Source: Candidatus Melainabacteria bacterium
GTDB taxonomy: Bacteria > Cyanobacteriota > Vampirovibrionia > Obscuribacterales > Obscuribacteraceae
Direction of reading: 5' to 3'
DNA length: 64,000 nt
Assembly (NCBI GenBank): GCA_027451745.1
Contig: DAIDIP010000004.1
Location: forward strand, 22,932 to 86,931
Positions 26,672 to 34,385 of the stretch are shown in pieces. Positions within the stretch are counted from its first letter, which is position 1; each line of letters begins with the position of its first letter. The position numbers and the translations under genes were made by a program. Under the pieces are notes generated by a model. The model did not search any database. It was given only the letters and a program-made list of their open reading frames with translations, and was not told the origin of the DNA.

Positions 26672-27052
26672 TTAGACGTGATAAGCCTCGCTATTGTTTC
26701 CGCGAGCTAGAACAAAAATTCCAGCAATAATAAAAAAACTGCCGACAATTTGCATAATAGAAAATCTTTCGCCGAAATACAAATAAGAAATAATAGCTAC
26801 TGTAACCACATGAAGATGGGTAGCAGCAAAGGCGGGTCCGATAGGTGCATGTTTCAATAAAGTCATCCAAGTTATAAAAGCACCCATGTATCCTAAAACA
26901 GCACCGTAAGTCCATTTATCACCAATAACTCGTAGGATCCAGGCAGTATCGAGACTGGGAACAGTATCTGCACCAGCTAATTTAAAAGATACTTGGGCAA
27001 GAGTGTCAAATCCTAATAAAATCAAAAAACCAATAATATAAAACTGACGCAT
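26672..27052 (-). CDS. Four-helix DMT (EamA/SMR-like) half-transporter, second of pair
   Basis: 126 aa from ATG 27052, with GGAG 8 nt upstream inside the preceding gene's end. Four predicted membrane helices: IIGFLILLGFDTLAQVSF, then YGAVLGYMGAFITWMTLL, FAATHLHVVTVAIISYLYF and IVGSFFIIAGIFVLARG. This half-size drug/metabolite transporter layout is like ArnE/ArnF or SMR proteins, which work as dimers. One base separates it from the stop of the other half, so the two likely form a heterodimer. Confidence 0.8.
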   Translation of the reverse strand: MRQFYIIGFLILLGFDTLAQVSFKLAGADTVPSLDTAWILRVIGDKWTYGAVLGYMGAFITWMTLLKHAPIGPAFAATHLHVVTVAIISYLYFGERFSIMQIVGSFFIIAGIFVLARGNNSEAYHV

Positions 27053-27053
27053 A

Positions 27054-27413
27054 TTATCCACTCCATCCAACCAGGGCTACGCCAAGAGCAATCAATGAAG
27101 CCGATGTTAGCCGTTTAGTGGTTAATTTTTCGCCAAAAAATATCCTGCCGCCAATCATTACACTCATTATATTTGTGCAACTTAGAAGAACACCTTGTGC
27201 TAAAGGTACGCAAGAAAGAAAAGCCATCCAGATAAAAAATTCAAATATATAAGAAAAAATGCCAAGCCAAATCCAGACATTAGCGAACATTTCTTGCCAA
27301 CGTGCTATACCGTCCGCATGTCCAGCTCTTGTTGAAGCTGCTTTAAAAGACAGTTGTCCTAATGTGTCTATAAGAATGCTTAAAATCCAAAGAACGGTCG
27401 CGGTATAATTCAT
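27054..27413 (-). CDS. Four-helix DMT (EamA/SMR-like) half-transporter, first of pair
   Basis: 119 aa from ATG 27413 (MNYTATVLWILSILIDTLGQ); the longer open frame from 27521 overlaps HPPD and is rejected. Four helices end in GGRIFFGEKLTTKRLTSASL, the same loop as its partner (YFGERFSIMQIVGSF), showing a common ancestor. It starts 25 bp after the HPPD stop on the same strand, so an export role for an aromatic compound or lipid precursor is possible. That link is inference only. Confidence 0.8.
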   Translation of the reverse strand: MNYTATVLWILSILIDTLGQLSFKAASTRAGHADGIARWQEMFANVWIWLGIFSYIFEFFIWMAFLSCVPLAQGVLLSCTNIMSVMIGGRIFFGEKLTTKRLTSASLIALGVALVGWSG

Positions 27414-27438
27414 AGTTCTTTCCCATGGCAGCGCATAG

Positions 27439-28566
27439 TTAAAGATTCCCACGCTTCGACTGTTCTTCTTCAATTGCTTCAAATAATGCTTTGAAATTTC
27501 CTTTGCCAAAACCAGTTGCACCTTTGCGCTGAATTATTTCAAAAAATAATGTTGGTCGATCTTGCACTGGTTTAGTAAAAATTTGCAAGAGATAACCACT
27601 GGATTCGCGATCAACCAAAATACCAAGTTCAGCTAGTTCTTCTATGTTTTCATCTATTTTGCCAACGCGTTCTGATAATGCAGCGTAATAAGATTTTGGC
27701 ACTGTCAGAAATTTTATACCGCGTTTACGCAATTCAGACACCGTGGCAATAATATTTTCAGTTGCAATAGCAATATGCTGCACGCCAGGTTCTTGATAAT
27801 AATCCAAATATTCTTGAATTTGTGATTTGCGCAAACCCTTAGCTGGTTCATTTATAGGTAATTTTATACTTGTGTTTTTATTAGCCATAACTGCCGATAT
27901 TAAAGCTGAATATTGTGTGCTAATGTCTTTCGCTCCAAATTCTTGATAAACACTAAAACCAAATATACGCTTATAAAATTCAACCCATTGGGATAATTTA
28001 CCTACTTCCACATTTCCAACAACATGGTCGATCGCTAATAAGCCAACTGGATTTCCCGGTCGATTTTTAATTTTTTTGTAGTTAGGTGCAAAGCTTCCTT
28101 TATAGCCTGCCCTTTCAACAAATGTATGAATAGTTGTGCCATAGGTATGTATTGATGCTTGTTTGAAAATGCCATTCTCATCATTAAATTCTTGATAAGA
28201 CATAGCTGCTTTGGCGCCACGAGCTACTGTCGTAGAAAAAGCGGAGCTGGCATCTTGAACGTCTAAAGCAATTGTTTTTACTCCGTCCCCATGTAAGCGG
28301 ATATGCTCAGCAATCTCATTGTCTGGTTTAAGAGATCCAGTGAGAACTATATAAACTTGTCCTTGCTTCAGAACATAAGATACTTTGTCACGTTCACCGG
28401 TTTCCAGACCTCTATAAGCAATTAAATCAAAACCAAAGCCATGTTGGTAATAATAAGCAGCTTGTAGAGCATTTCCAACATACAGTTCGATATGATCAAA
28501 CCCATTAACAGGTAATTCAGCTACGCTGGATAATTCTGTTTCTTTGACTAATTTTGATTGAGACAT
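27439..28566 (-). CDS. hpd: 4-hydroxyphenylpyruvate dioxygenase
   Basis: Non-heme iron dioxygenase, 375 aa from ATG 28566 (GGAGG close upstream). It converts 4-hydroxyphenylpyruvate to homogentisate in tyrosine breakdown or tocopherol/plastoquinone synthesis. The iron ligands are in AIDHVVGNV (first His), PGVQHIAIA (second His) and LFFEIIQRKG (Glu). The C-terminal helix GFGKGNFKALFEAIEEEQ is typical. No homogentisate dioxygenase or prenyltransferase is in the window; instead, two DMT half-transporters follow. Confidence 0.94.
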   Translation of the reverse strand: MSQSKLVKETELSSVAELPVNGFDHIELYVGNALQAAYYYQHGFGFDLIAYRGLETGERDKVSYVLKQGQVYIVLTGSLKPDNEIAEHIRLHGDGVKTIALDVQDASSAFSTTVARGAKAAMSYQEFNDENGIFKQASIHTYGTTIHTFVERAGYKGSFAPNYKKIKNRPGNPVGLLAIDHVVGNVEVGKLSQWVEFYKRIFGFSVYQEFGAKDISTQYSALISAVMANKNTSIKLPINEPAKGLRKSQIQEYLDYYQEPGVQHIAIATENIIATVSELRKRGIKFLTVPKSYYAALSERVGKIDENIEELAELGILVDRESSGYLLQIFTKPVQDRPTLFFEIIQRKGATGFGKGNFKALFEAIEEEQSKRGNL

Positions 28567-28635
28567 AAATCCTCCCGCCAGCATCTGCAAATGCTACTGC
28601 CTCAACTAATATTGTATACCAGCCTGCAAAATTTG

Positions 28636-29280
28636 CTACTGTGCAAGTAGGGATTTCGCTTCCTTATTATTGGGATCTAATGCTATAACCAAATTGAGCT
28701 CCTTAATTGCTTCAGGAGACTTAGGATTCTGAAGCAATAATGCTTTAGCCAAACCCAGATGTGCTTGAGAAAATTGAGGCGCAATTACTATCAATTCTTT
28801 ATAGCGAGCAATCGCTTTTACGGTATTACCAGTAGTGCGTAAGGACTCGGCCAGTCTAAAAAGACTCATTACTGCAAAGTCCGAATCATGCATTGATTTT
28901 GCATAATAAGTTGCCGCTTCTTCCTTCTTCCCGCATTTATCGAGAACCTGTCCGGTCATAAAGAGCACGCTGGATGAGTTGGGATATTGTTTGCTTAATG
29001 CCTTTAATTCTTTAATAGATTCTTCTTTCTTGCCTGCCAAACATTTGCGCCAAGCTTCTAAACAGAGGTTCTCTATATAGGCTTCCTGTTCTAAATTTAT
29101 TTCTGCCTGATTTGTTCTGCCGGTATTTATTGTTGGAGGCAATTCTTGCTTGATTTCCAACTTTTTTAAATCAGTACTTTGAGGTGCTTCTATGCGAGAG
29201 CTGCAACCAGACGATAAAGAAATTAAACATATTGCTGCTAATTGATAAATAGAATTATGGAAGCAATTGCGCATGCCCAT
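28636..29280 (-). CDS. TPR lipoprotein
   Basis: 214 aa with a lipoprotein signal ending in LSSGC (Cys26), then a linker and about four TPR units (EAWRKCLAGKKEESIKELKA, SVLFMTGQVLDKCGKKEEAA, and so on). It is anchored at the outer leaflet of a membrane. The start overlaps the end of the TusA-TPR gene by 26 bp, and both proteins carry periplasmic TPRs, so they likely work together. Confidence 0.8.
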   Translation of the reverse strand: MGMRNCFHNSIYQLAAICLISLSSGCSSRIEAPQSTDLKKLEIKQELPPTINTGRTNQAEINLEQEAYIENLCLEAWRKCLAGKKEESIKELKALSKQYPNSSSVLFMTGQVLDKCGKKEEAATYYAKSMHDSDFAVMSLFRLAESLRTTGNTVKAIARYKELIVIAPQFSQAHLGLAKALLLQNPKSPEAIKELNLVIALDPNNKEAKSLLAQ

Positions 29281-30151
29281 AACCCTCTTTTACCCGAGTA
29301 TTTCTTAGCTTGTCTAATGCAGCATCTTTTGTTACTGTCACATCTGGCATGGGCACTGGAGTTTGCGGGTTGAATTCCGCTTCTTCCACATCTGTTTTTT
29401 GTTCGATTGCCTTTTCAGTCGTCCGGGTATCTTTGGTTTTGCTAAGCAGCACATGTATGCGACTGTCTATTTGAGGTAAATACTTTTGGGGAATGTTTTG
29501 AGTGTATTGCAAATCAACCAGAACACGCGCAGCGTGATAATAGTCTTCTTTGCTCTCATAGAGTTCCGAAAGCTCCATCCTGGTTAATAATTGATTTGGC
29601 TTTACCTCGTCCAGGTTGCTAAGACGAGCAATTGCTTCATCTATCTGTCCAGTAGTAGGCTTGGAAAGAAGCATTTCATGATAAGCAATATAAGAGCTTG
29701 GATTGATGGCACTAATATTTAAATACTCAATTGCTGCTAATTTGAAATCACCACTTCGTCTAAGGAGTCGAGCATAATGCAAACGTTTTGCTATATCGGT
29801 TGGCGATAAAATAGATTCTTCTCTTGCTAATTTAATTTGCTTGATCACATTAAACGTTTGCGGAGATGGAGTTTGTGACCAAGCAAAAGATGGACTTAAG
29901 CAATAAAACATAATCATCAAACAAACAACTGCTTTAGTGATTGTGAGCAAATAACTGCCGTCGTTATCTAATTTTGGCTCATTCACTATATGCCCTTCCG
30001 ATTTCATACTGGCATGAACGCTTTCTATTGGTTCTCCTGCATCCAAAGAAACCACTAACACGTCCCCTTTATTCAATTTATCAAGATAAAGTTTGGTTTT
30101 CACAAAATTTATTGGACAGGCTATACCACGTAAATCTAATTGATGAGTCAT
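29255..30151 (-). CDS. Fusion of TusA-like domain, membrane/signal segment and TPR domain
   Basis: 298 aa. Residues 1-72 are a TusA/SirA-fold sulfur-carrier domain: DLRGIACPINFVKTK has the active-type Cys12 (CPxN instead of CPxP), and the second half reads VLVVSLDAGEPIESV. Residues 73-90 are hydrophobic (VVCLMIMFYCLSPSFA, then WSQ), like a signal peptide or anchor. The rest is TPR-like (YARLLRRSGDFKLAAIEYLN). So a cytoplasmic sulfur domain appears joined to an extracytoplasmic TPR domain. No stop or second good start separates them. Six bases separate it from the Cys-rich gene upstream. Confidence 0.75.
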   Translation of the reverse strand: MTHQLDLRGIACPINFVKTKLYLDKLNKGDVLVVSLDAGEPIESVHASMKSEGHIVNEPKLDNDGSYLLTITKAVVCLMIMFYCLSPSFAWSQTPSPQTFNVIKQIKLAREESILSPTDIAKRLHYARLLRRSGDFKLAAIEYLNISAINPSSYIAYHEMLLSKPTTGQIDEAIARLSNLDEVKPNQLLTRMELSELYESKEDYYHAARVLVDLQYTQNIPQKYLPQIDSRIHVLLSKTKDTRTTEKAIEQKTDVEEAEFNPQTPVPMPDVTVTKDAALDKLRNTRVKEGYGHAQLLP

Positions 30152-30157
30152 ATTCTA

Positions 30158-30478
30158 TTATTTTGCAAAACAAGTATTGGGAAAACAAGTTCCAGCTTTT
30201 GGACAGTAAGAAATATTTTTGTATTTAATCCATTCTTTACGAAAACATTCACGTGCAAAAACATATTTTTTGATTCTGACCAATATTTCCTCTGCTTCTT
30301 TGTTTTCTCTTTTGCTCAGACATTTAAGACAATACATCATATCCGTATTACCGATAGCCAAATTTATTGTTCTTTCTCTTAGACACAGTTTTTCACTGCA
30401 ATCAGAACAATCAGTCAATTCTTCTTCAAAAGAAGAAATATTGCTCAATTCAGAATCATCAGTATTTTTAATCACCAT
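30158..30478 (-). CDS. Cys-rich small protein upstream of the TusA fusion
   Basis: 106 aa from ATG 30478 (AAGG 8 nt upstream; a GTG at 30502 would add eight residues). Nine cysteines are arranged as C24-x2-C27-x4-C32, C50-x2-C53, then C78, C92, C98 and C103. The paired CxxC motifs suggest zinc or iron-sulfur binding, and the C-terminal cysteines could carry sulfur. No membrane segment. I do not recognise the family. Its tight spacing to the TusA domain gene points to a sulfur-relay or metal-related partner. Confidence 0.65.
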   Translation of the reverse strand: MVIKNTDDSELSNISSFEEELTDCSDCSEKLCLRERTINLAIGNTDMMYCLKCLSKRENKEAEEILVRIKKYVFARECFRKEWIKYKNISYCPKAGTCFPNTCFAK

Positions 30479-30757
30479 TTTCGCGCCTTGCTTAAATGTC
30501 ACTTATTTGGCACGCTCTAAATCGTCTTGCTTTTCTGTCCTAGGTGTGGATGGTATCATGGCACAGATTTGAGTTTAGCTTGACTGGACTTCAAGAGCAA
30601 ACAAAATTACTAATAAAATTTAGGTTTTAATTATTTGACTGTTATCGAAACAGAATTATTGGTTAAGTTCGCAAGAGGGCTTAATTTGAAAACCGCTACA
30701 ATAAATAAGAGTCCCGCTTGATAACGGTCTGATTTACCACACAAACAATCACAATTT

Positions 30758-31930
30758 ATGAACGATAGAGCAAATTCACAATCTAGAACTGAGCGGGATG
30801 AATTAGGGGAGGTCCAGATTGCCTCGCGCTACTACTATGGCATTAACACTGCCCGTTTGAAGAGTGAATGGTTTGCTCTAGGGCTCAAAACCAATGAAAG
30901 TCTGATAAAAGCCTATCTATTCATAAAGCAAGCTTATTCTCTGGCAAACAATAAATTGGCTGGACTCGATGGGCAGATTTCGGCAGCAATTGCGAAAGCT
31001 TGCGAAGAGATGAGCTTAGAGAATAATCGCCAACAGTTTATAGTTGAGCCTTTGCAGTCCATTTCTGGCATAACCATAAATACTAATATCAATGAAGTTA
31101 TAGCTAATAAGTCCGCAGAAATTCTTGGTGGTAAACCTGGAGAATACAAAATTGTCAAAACAGATGAACATGTCAACCTTGGTCAAGAAGCCCATTCCCT
31201 CTTTTTCTTAGCGACACAATTGGCAGTCCTTATTTCACTGTCAAAACTTGAGCCAGAGATATTGAATCTGGAAAGATTATTGCGACGCGACGCGCTCACA
31301 TTAGCTAAAGTTTTAAAGGTCAGTGCGACGCCAAATATACAGTCCACAACAGGACAATGGGGCAAACGACTGAATGTATTTGCCACAGAGCTAGAAATTG
31401 CTATTAAAAGAATAAGAGAGTCGGCAAGCACTCTGCAATATAACGATAATCAAGAACGCGAAAATCCCTCAATAGCAAAAGAAGCGGATGAATCGCAAGC
31501 TATCCAAAAAGAGATGTTGTGCCAGCTTACTGAGATCACTGGATTTAAATTGAAAGAACAAGATTGGCAAACAGCTAATGACGGACAAAACGAATTTGTA
31601 GTGTCTGATCTGATATTTGTTTCATCAGCACTGAAAGACTTAGCCACAGTTTTAAGCAAGATTGCTCATGTGGTAAAAATGGCCCATTCTGGACCTTTAT
31701 CTGAAGATGCTGAACATCTTAAATCTCCAGATGCCATTCAAGCATTCTCTGATAGCCTCCATATGGTTGCTTACCAAGCAGTTTGCAATAATCTTTCTCT
31801 TACTTTTCTAGCTCAATGCGAGCAGTTGGAAAGTGGCATGCTGATGCCTTTGCTTAGCCATAATTTGCTTTCTACCATAGATCTTTTGCAGGTAATCGTA
31901 GTTGGCTTTCAACGCAAAGGGTTACTTTAA
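30758..31930 (+). CDS. Class II fumarase/aspartase superfamily protein lacking the active-site loop
   Basis: 390 aa, against about 460 for active fumarases/aspartases. The central helical bundle is recognisable: YYYGINTARL, SGITINTNINEVIANKSAEI (residues 103-122) and EHVNLGQEAHS (137-147) match the family's SSG...NxNEVIA and DHVNxxQSTND segments. The TND part is lost, and the catalytic GSSxMPxKxNP loop does not appear where it should (after residue 260). It is therefore likely a non-catalytic relative or an enzyme with another activity. It has no visible partner in an operon. Confidence 0.7.
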   Translation: MNDRANSQSRTERDELGEVQIASRYYYGINTARLKSEWFALGLKTNESLIKAYLFIKQAYSLANNKLAGLDGQISAAIAKACEEMSLENNRQQFIVEPLQSISGITINTNINEVIANKSAEILGGKPGEYKIVKTDEHVNLGQEAHSLFFLATQLAVLISLSKLEPEILNLERLLRRDALTLAKVLKVSATPNIQSTTGQWGKRLNVFATELEIAIKRIRESASTLQYNDNQERENPSIAKEADESQAIQKEMLCQLTEITGFKLKEQDWQTANDGQNEFVVSDLIFVSSALKDLATVLSKIAHVVKMAHSGPLSEDAEHLKSPDAIQAFSDSLHMVAYQAVCNNLSLTFLAQCEQLESGMLMPLLSHNLLSTIDLLQVIVVGFQRKGLL

Positions 31931-31985
31931 TTAAGCGCTGCCTCGCCTCAGTCCCTTCGGCTCGTACGCGCGTATCCACGCTTAA
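31931..31985. repeat. GC-rich intergenic element, copy with TTAAGCG ends
   Basis: Bounded by the inverted pair TTAAGCG (31931-31937) and CGCTTAA (31979-31985). Bases 31936-31963 match 53357-53384 at 27 of 28 positions. It also has CGCGCGTATC, shared with the secD-secF gap. An extended -10 (TGGTATGAT, 32000-32008) follows it and may serve the next gene. Confidence 0.6.
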
Positions 31986-32055
31986 GTTGTTTTCTCTTGT
32001 GGTATGATGCAATTGTTAAAGTGATTTGTGGCGATTCCTTTTTGGAGTGAACTTA

Positions 32056-32325
32056 ATGGTTTCTTGCCAGATGAATAAACCACGCTTTCTTTTATTAAGC
32101 TTTGCATTACTAATGTGCTGCCTGCCTGCGGTCGAAGCTAAAACTGTTGCTCGCAAACACATCAATAATAAATACTGTCTTGTCCCACCCCCGCCGCCAT
32201 ATGTGCCGTCTATGTTGCCTGAATTACGATATCAAGCCGCATGGCGTAATTCTGCCTATTCGAACAGCCAGATAGGTTCGGCTCAAACTTATAAACCTAA
32301 TAAGTACCTGACCTATGTCAGATAG
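32056..32325 (+). CDS. Small secreted protein, Pro/Tyr-rich
   Basis: 89 aa from ATG 32056, with GGAG 8 nt upstream. A signal peptide follows (PRFLLLSFALLMCCLPAVEA, cleavage before KTVA). The mature part of about 60 residues has a Pro run (VPPPPPYVPS) and many Tyr/Asn residues. No known family. It may be an envelope or surface peptide. ATG 32071 is an alternative start. Confidence 0.6.
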   Translation: MVSCQMNKPRFLLLSFALLMCCLPAVEAKTVARKHINNKYCLVPPPPPYVPSMLPELRYQAAWRNSAYSNSQIGSAQTYKPNKYLTYVR

Positions 32326-32367
32326 TTAAAAAAGTAACTCATCTTTAATTATATAAAAGGCATGCGC

Positions 32368-32392
32368 CAGGTTTTACGCTTGTAAAAACCTG
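32368..32392 (+). promoter_or_regulatory. Hairpin before the alanine dehydrogenase gene
   Basis: CAGGTTTTAC (32368-32377) pairs with GTAAAAACCTG (32382-32392) with one bulged A around a 4-nt loop. No T-run follows, so it is not a terminator; it could be an operator or leader hairpin. It lies 51 bp before the ald start codon. Confidence 0.35.
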
Positions 32393-32442
32393 ATAGTATG
32401 AATAGTCATAAAACATCACCTTACGCATCTAGGAGATCTACG

Positions 32443-33546
32443 GTGGCTAAAATTGGTATACCTAAAGAAATATTAGATAACGAGTACAGGGTAGCTTTAA
32501 CTCAAGCTGGGGCAAAAACACTCATTGCTGAAGGTCACACAGTATTTGTTCAGAAAAATGCCGGTGTCGGAAGTGGTATCAGTGATGAAGAATACAAACT
32601 TGCAGGAGCTGCTGTGCTTCCAGACGCTGCGGCAGTTTTTGGTGAATCAGAACTTATTCTTAAAGTCAAAGAGCCTCAAGACAGTGAAATAGCTCTTTTA
32701 AACAAACAACATTTACTTTTTACTTATTTGCATTTGGCTGCAAAACCAGAATTGGCACTTGCACTGGCTAAAACACAAGCCACTTGTATTGGCTATGAAA
32801 CTGTTCAATTGGACAATGGACAATTACCCCTACTCACGCCAATGAGTGAAATAGCCGGACGCATGGCTCCCCAAATTGGTGCTAGATTGCTTGAAAAACA
32901 AAACGGCGGCAGAGGTGTAATTCTTGGTGGCGTACCAGGTGTTGCAAGGGGAGAAGTTTTGATTATTGGCGGCGGCACAGTTGGTACCAATGCGGCAAAG
33001 ATTGCTTTAGGTATGAAAGCAAGAGTAACCATATTTGATTTATCTCTAGATAGGCTGCGTTATCTCGATGATATTTTCGGTGGCCACGTAACTACAATAT
33101 ATTCAATAGGACAATATCTTGAGAATAGATTACTCGGTGCTGATTTAGTAATAGGTGCTGTTTTGGTACCCGGTAAACAAGCTCCCCGGTTGGTTACCAA
33201 AGAAATGGTCAAAAAGATGAAACCTGGCTCTGTAGTTATTGATGTAAGCGTTGATCAAGGCGGCTGTATTGAGACTATTCATACAACTACGCATTCTAAA
33301 CCCACTTATGTTTATGAAGGGGTTTTACATTACGGTGTAGCTAATATGCCCGGTGCAGTACCTTGGACTTCTACTCGTGCTTTAACTAACGCTACTTTGC
33401 CTTTTGTGCAAAAATTGGCTCGCTTGGGATTCGCTGCTACTTCAGATGATCTAGCCTTAGCTAGAGGAGTTAATATTCATGGCGGTGACATTGTTCACCC
33501 AGGAGTATTAGAAGCGGTCGGTACACCTGTAAAACAATCGCGCTAG
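32443..33546 (+). CDS. ald: Alanine dehydrogenase
   Basis: NAD-dependent L-alanine dehydrogenase, 367 aa from GTG 32443. AGGAG 7 nt upstream and the family-typical opening AKIGIPKEILDNEYRVALT support this start over ATG 32398. Other hallmarks are ENTVQ-like GYETVQLDNGQLPLLTPMSEIAGR, the NAD-binding VLIIGGGTVGTNAAKIALG and VIDVSVDQGGCIETIHTTTH. The enzyme interconverts alanine with pyruvate plus ammonia. Confidence 0.95.
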   Translation: MAKIGIPKEILDNEYRVALTQAGAKTLIAEGHTVFVQKNAGVGSGISDEEYKLAGAAVLPDAAAVFGESELILKVKEPQDSEIALLNKQHLLFTYLHLAAKPELALALAKTQATCIGYETVQLDNGQLPLLTPMSEIAGRMAPQIGARLLEKQNGGRGVILGGVPGVARGEVLIIGGGTVGTNAAKIALGMKARVTIFDLSLDRLRYLDDIFGGHVTTIYSIGQYLENRLLGADLVIGAVLVPGKQAPRLVTKEMVKKMKPGSVVIDVSVDQGGCIETIHTTTHSKPTYVYEGVLHYGVANMPGAVPWTSTRALTNATLPFVQKLARLGFAATSDDLALARGVNIHGGDIVHPGVLEAVGTPVKQSR

Positions 33547-33608
33547 AATTAGGGCATGATAACGCCAGTGAACTTTAGCGTAACGAATAGCGGCAAGGTA
33601 GCGCATAA
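33547..33608. repeat. Short intergenic element between ald and xth
   Basis: Contains TTTAGCGTAACGAA (33574-33587), which matches 13 of 14 bases, in inverse orientation, with 8526-8539 in the secD-secF gap. GCGG and GCGC words nearby resemble the 13571-13646 cluster. No gene. Confidence 0.35.
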
Positions 33609-34382
33609 ATGTCGACACTAAAGCTTCTTTCTTGGAATGTTAATGGCATAAGAGCAATAGAGAAAAAAGGTTTTTCTGATTGGTTAGACAAAGAAAAACC
33701 GGATATAGTCGCGCTTCAGGAAACAAAAATAGATGCTGTGCAATTGACTAGAGAAGTGCGTGAAAAAAGACATTACAAAAGCTTTTTTTCTCATGCTGAG
33801 AAAAAAGGTTATAGCGGCGTAGCAATTTACACTCGCATCGAGCCTAAAAATGTTACTGAAGGATTGGGCATAGAACGCTTTGATCGTGAAGGGAGAGTAC
33901 TTGCTGCTGACTATGGTGATTTCCTTTTATTCAATATTTATTTTCCTAACGGCAAGGCCAGTCCAGAGCGATTGCAGTATAAGCTTGACTTTTATGCCGC
34001 CTTTTACGATAAAGCGCGTGAATTGATGAGCCATGGCAAAAAACTAATTGTCACTGGCGATTTTAATACAGCCCATAGACCCATTGATTTAGCTCGCCCA
34101 AAAGAAAATGAAAATGTATCCGGCTTCTTGCCTAATGAGCGTGAATGGCTCGATAAGTATATCGATGCTGGCTTTGAAGACACTTTTCGTGTTTTCAATT
34201 CGCAGCCGCAAAATTATACATGGTGGCATTTAGTAACCAATGCTCGTGCCCGAAACGTAGGATGGCGTATAGACTATTTTCTTGCTTCTCAATCTCTTAA
34301 TAAAAAATTGCACAATGCCACAATTGAACCCCATGTAATTGGATCAGATCATTGTCCTGTCAGCCTTTTTCTAAAGTTATAG
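33609..34382 (+). CDS. xth: Exodeoxyribonuclease III
   Basis: AP endonuclease / 3'-5' exonuclease of the ExoIII family, 257 aa. Catalytic residues in order: SWNVNGIRA (Asn), LQETKI (Glu38), GDFNTAH (Asp and Asn of the acidic triad), and the C-terminal IGSDHCPV (Asp-His). WRIDYFLAS is the usual pre-motif. It acts in base-excision repair by cleaving at abasic sites. It is 3 bp from the end of the convergent TIGR01777 gene. Confidence 0.95.
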   Translation: MSTLKLLSWNVNGIRAIEKKGFSDWLDKEKPDIVALQETKIDAVQLTREVREKRHYKSFFSHAEKKGYSGVAIYTRIEPKNVTEGLGIERFDREGRVLAADYGDFLLFNIYFPNGKASPERLQYKLDFYAAFYDKARELMSHGKKLIVTGDFNTAHRPIDLARPKENENVSGFLPNEREWLDKYIDAGFEDTFRVFNSQPQNYTWWHLVTNARARNVGWRIDYFLASQSLNKKLHNATIEPHVIGSDHCPVSLFLKL

Positions 34383-34385
34383 ATT

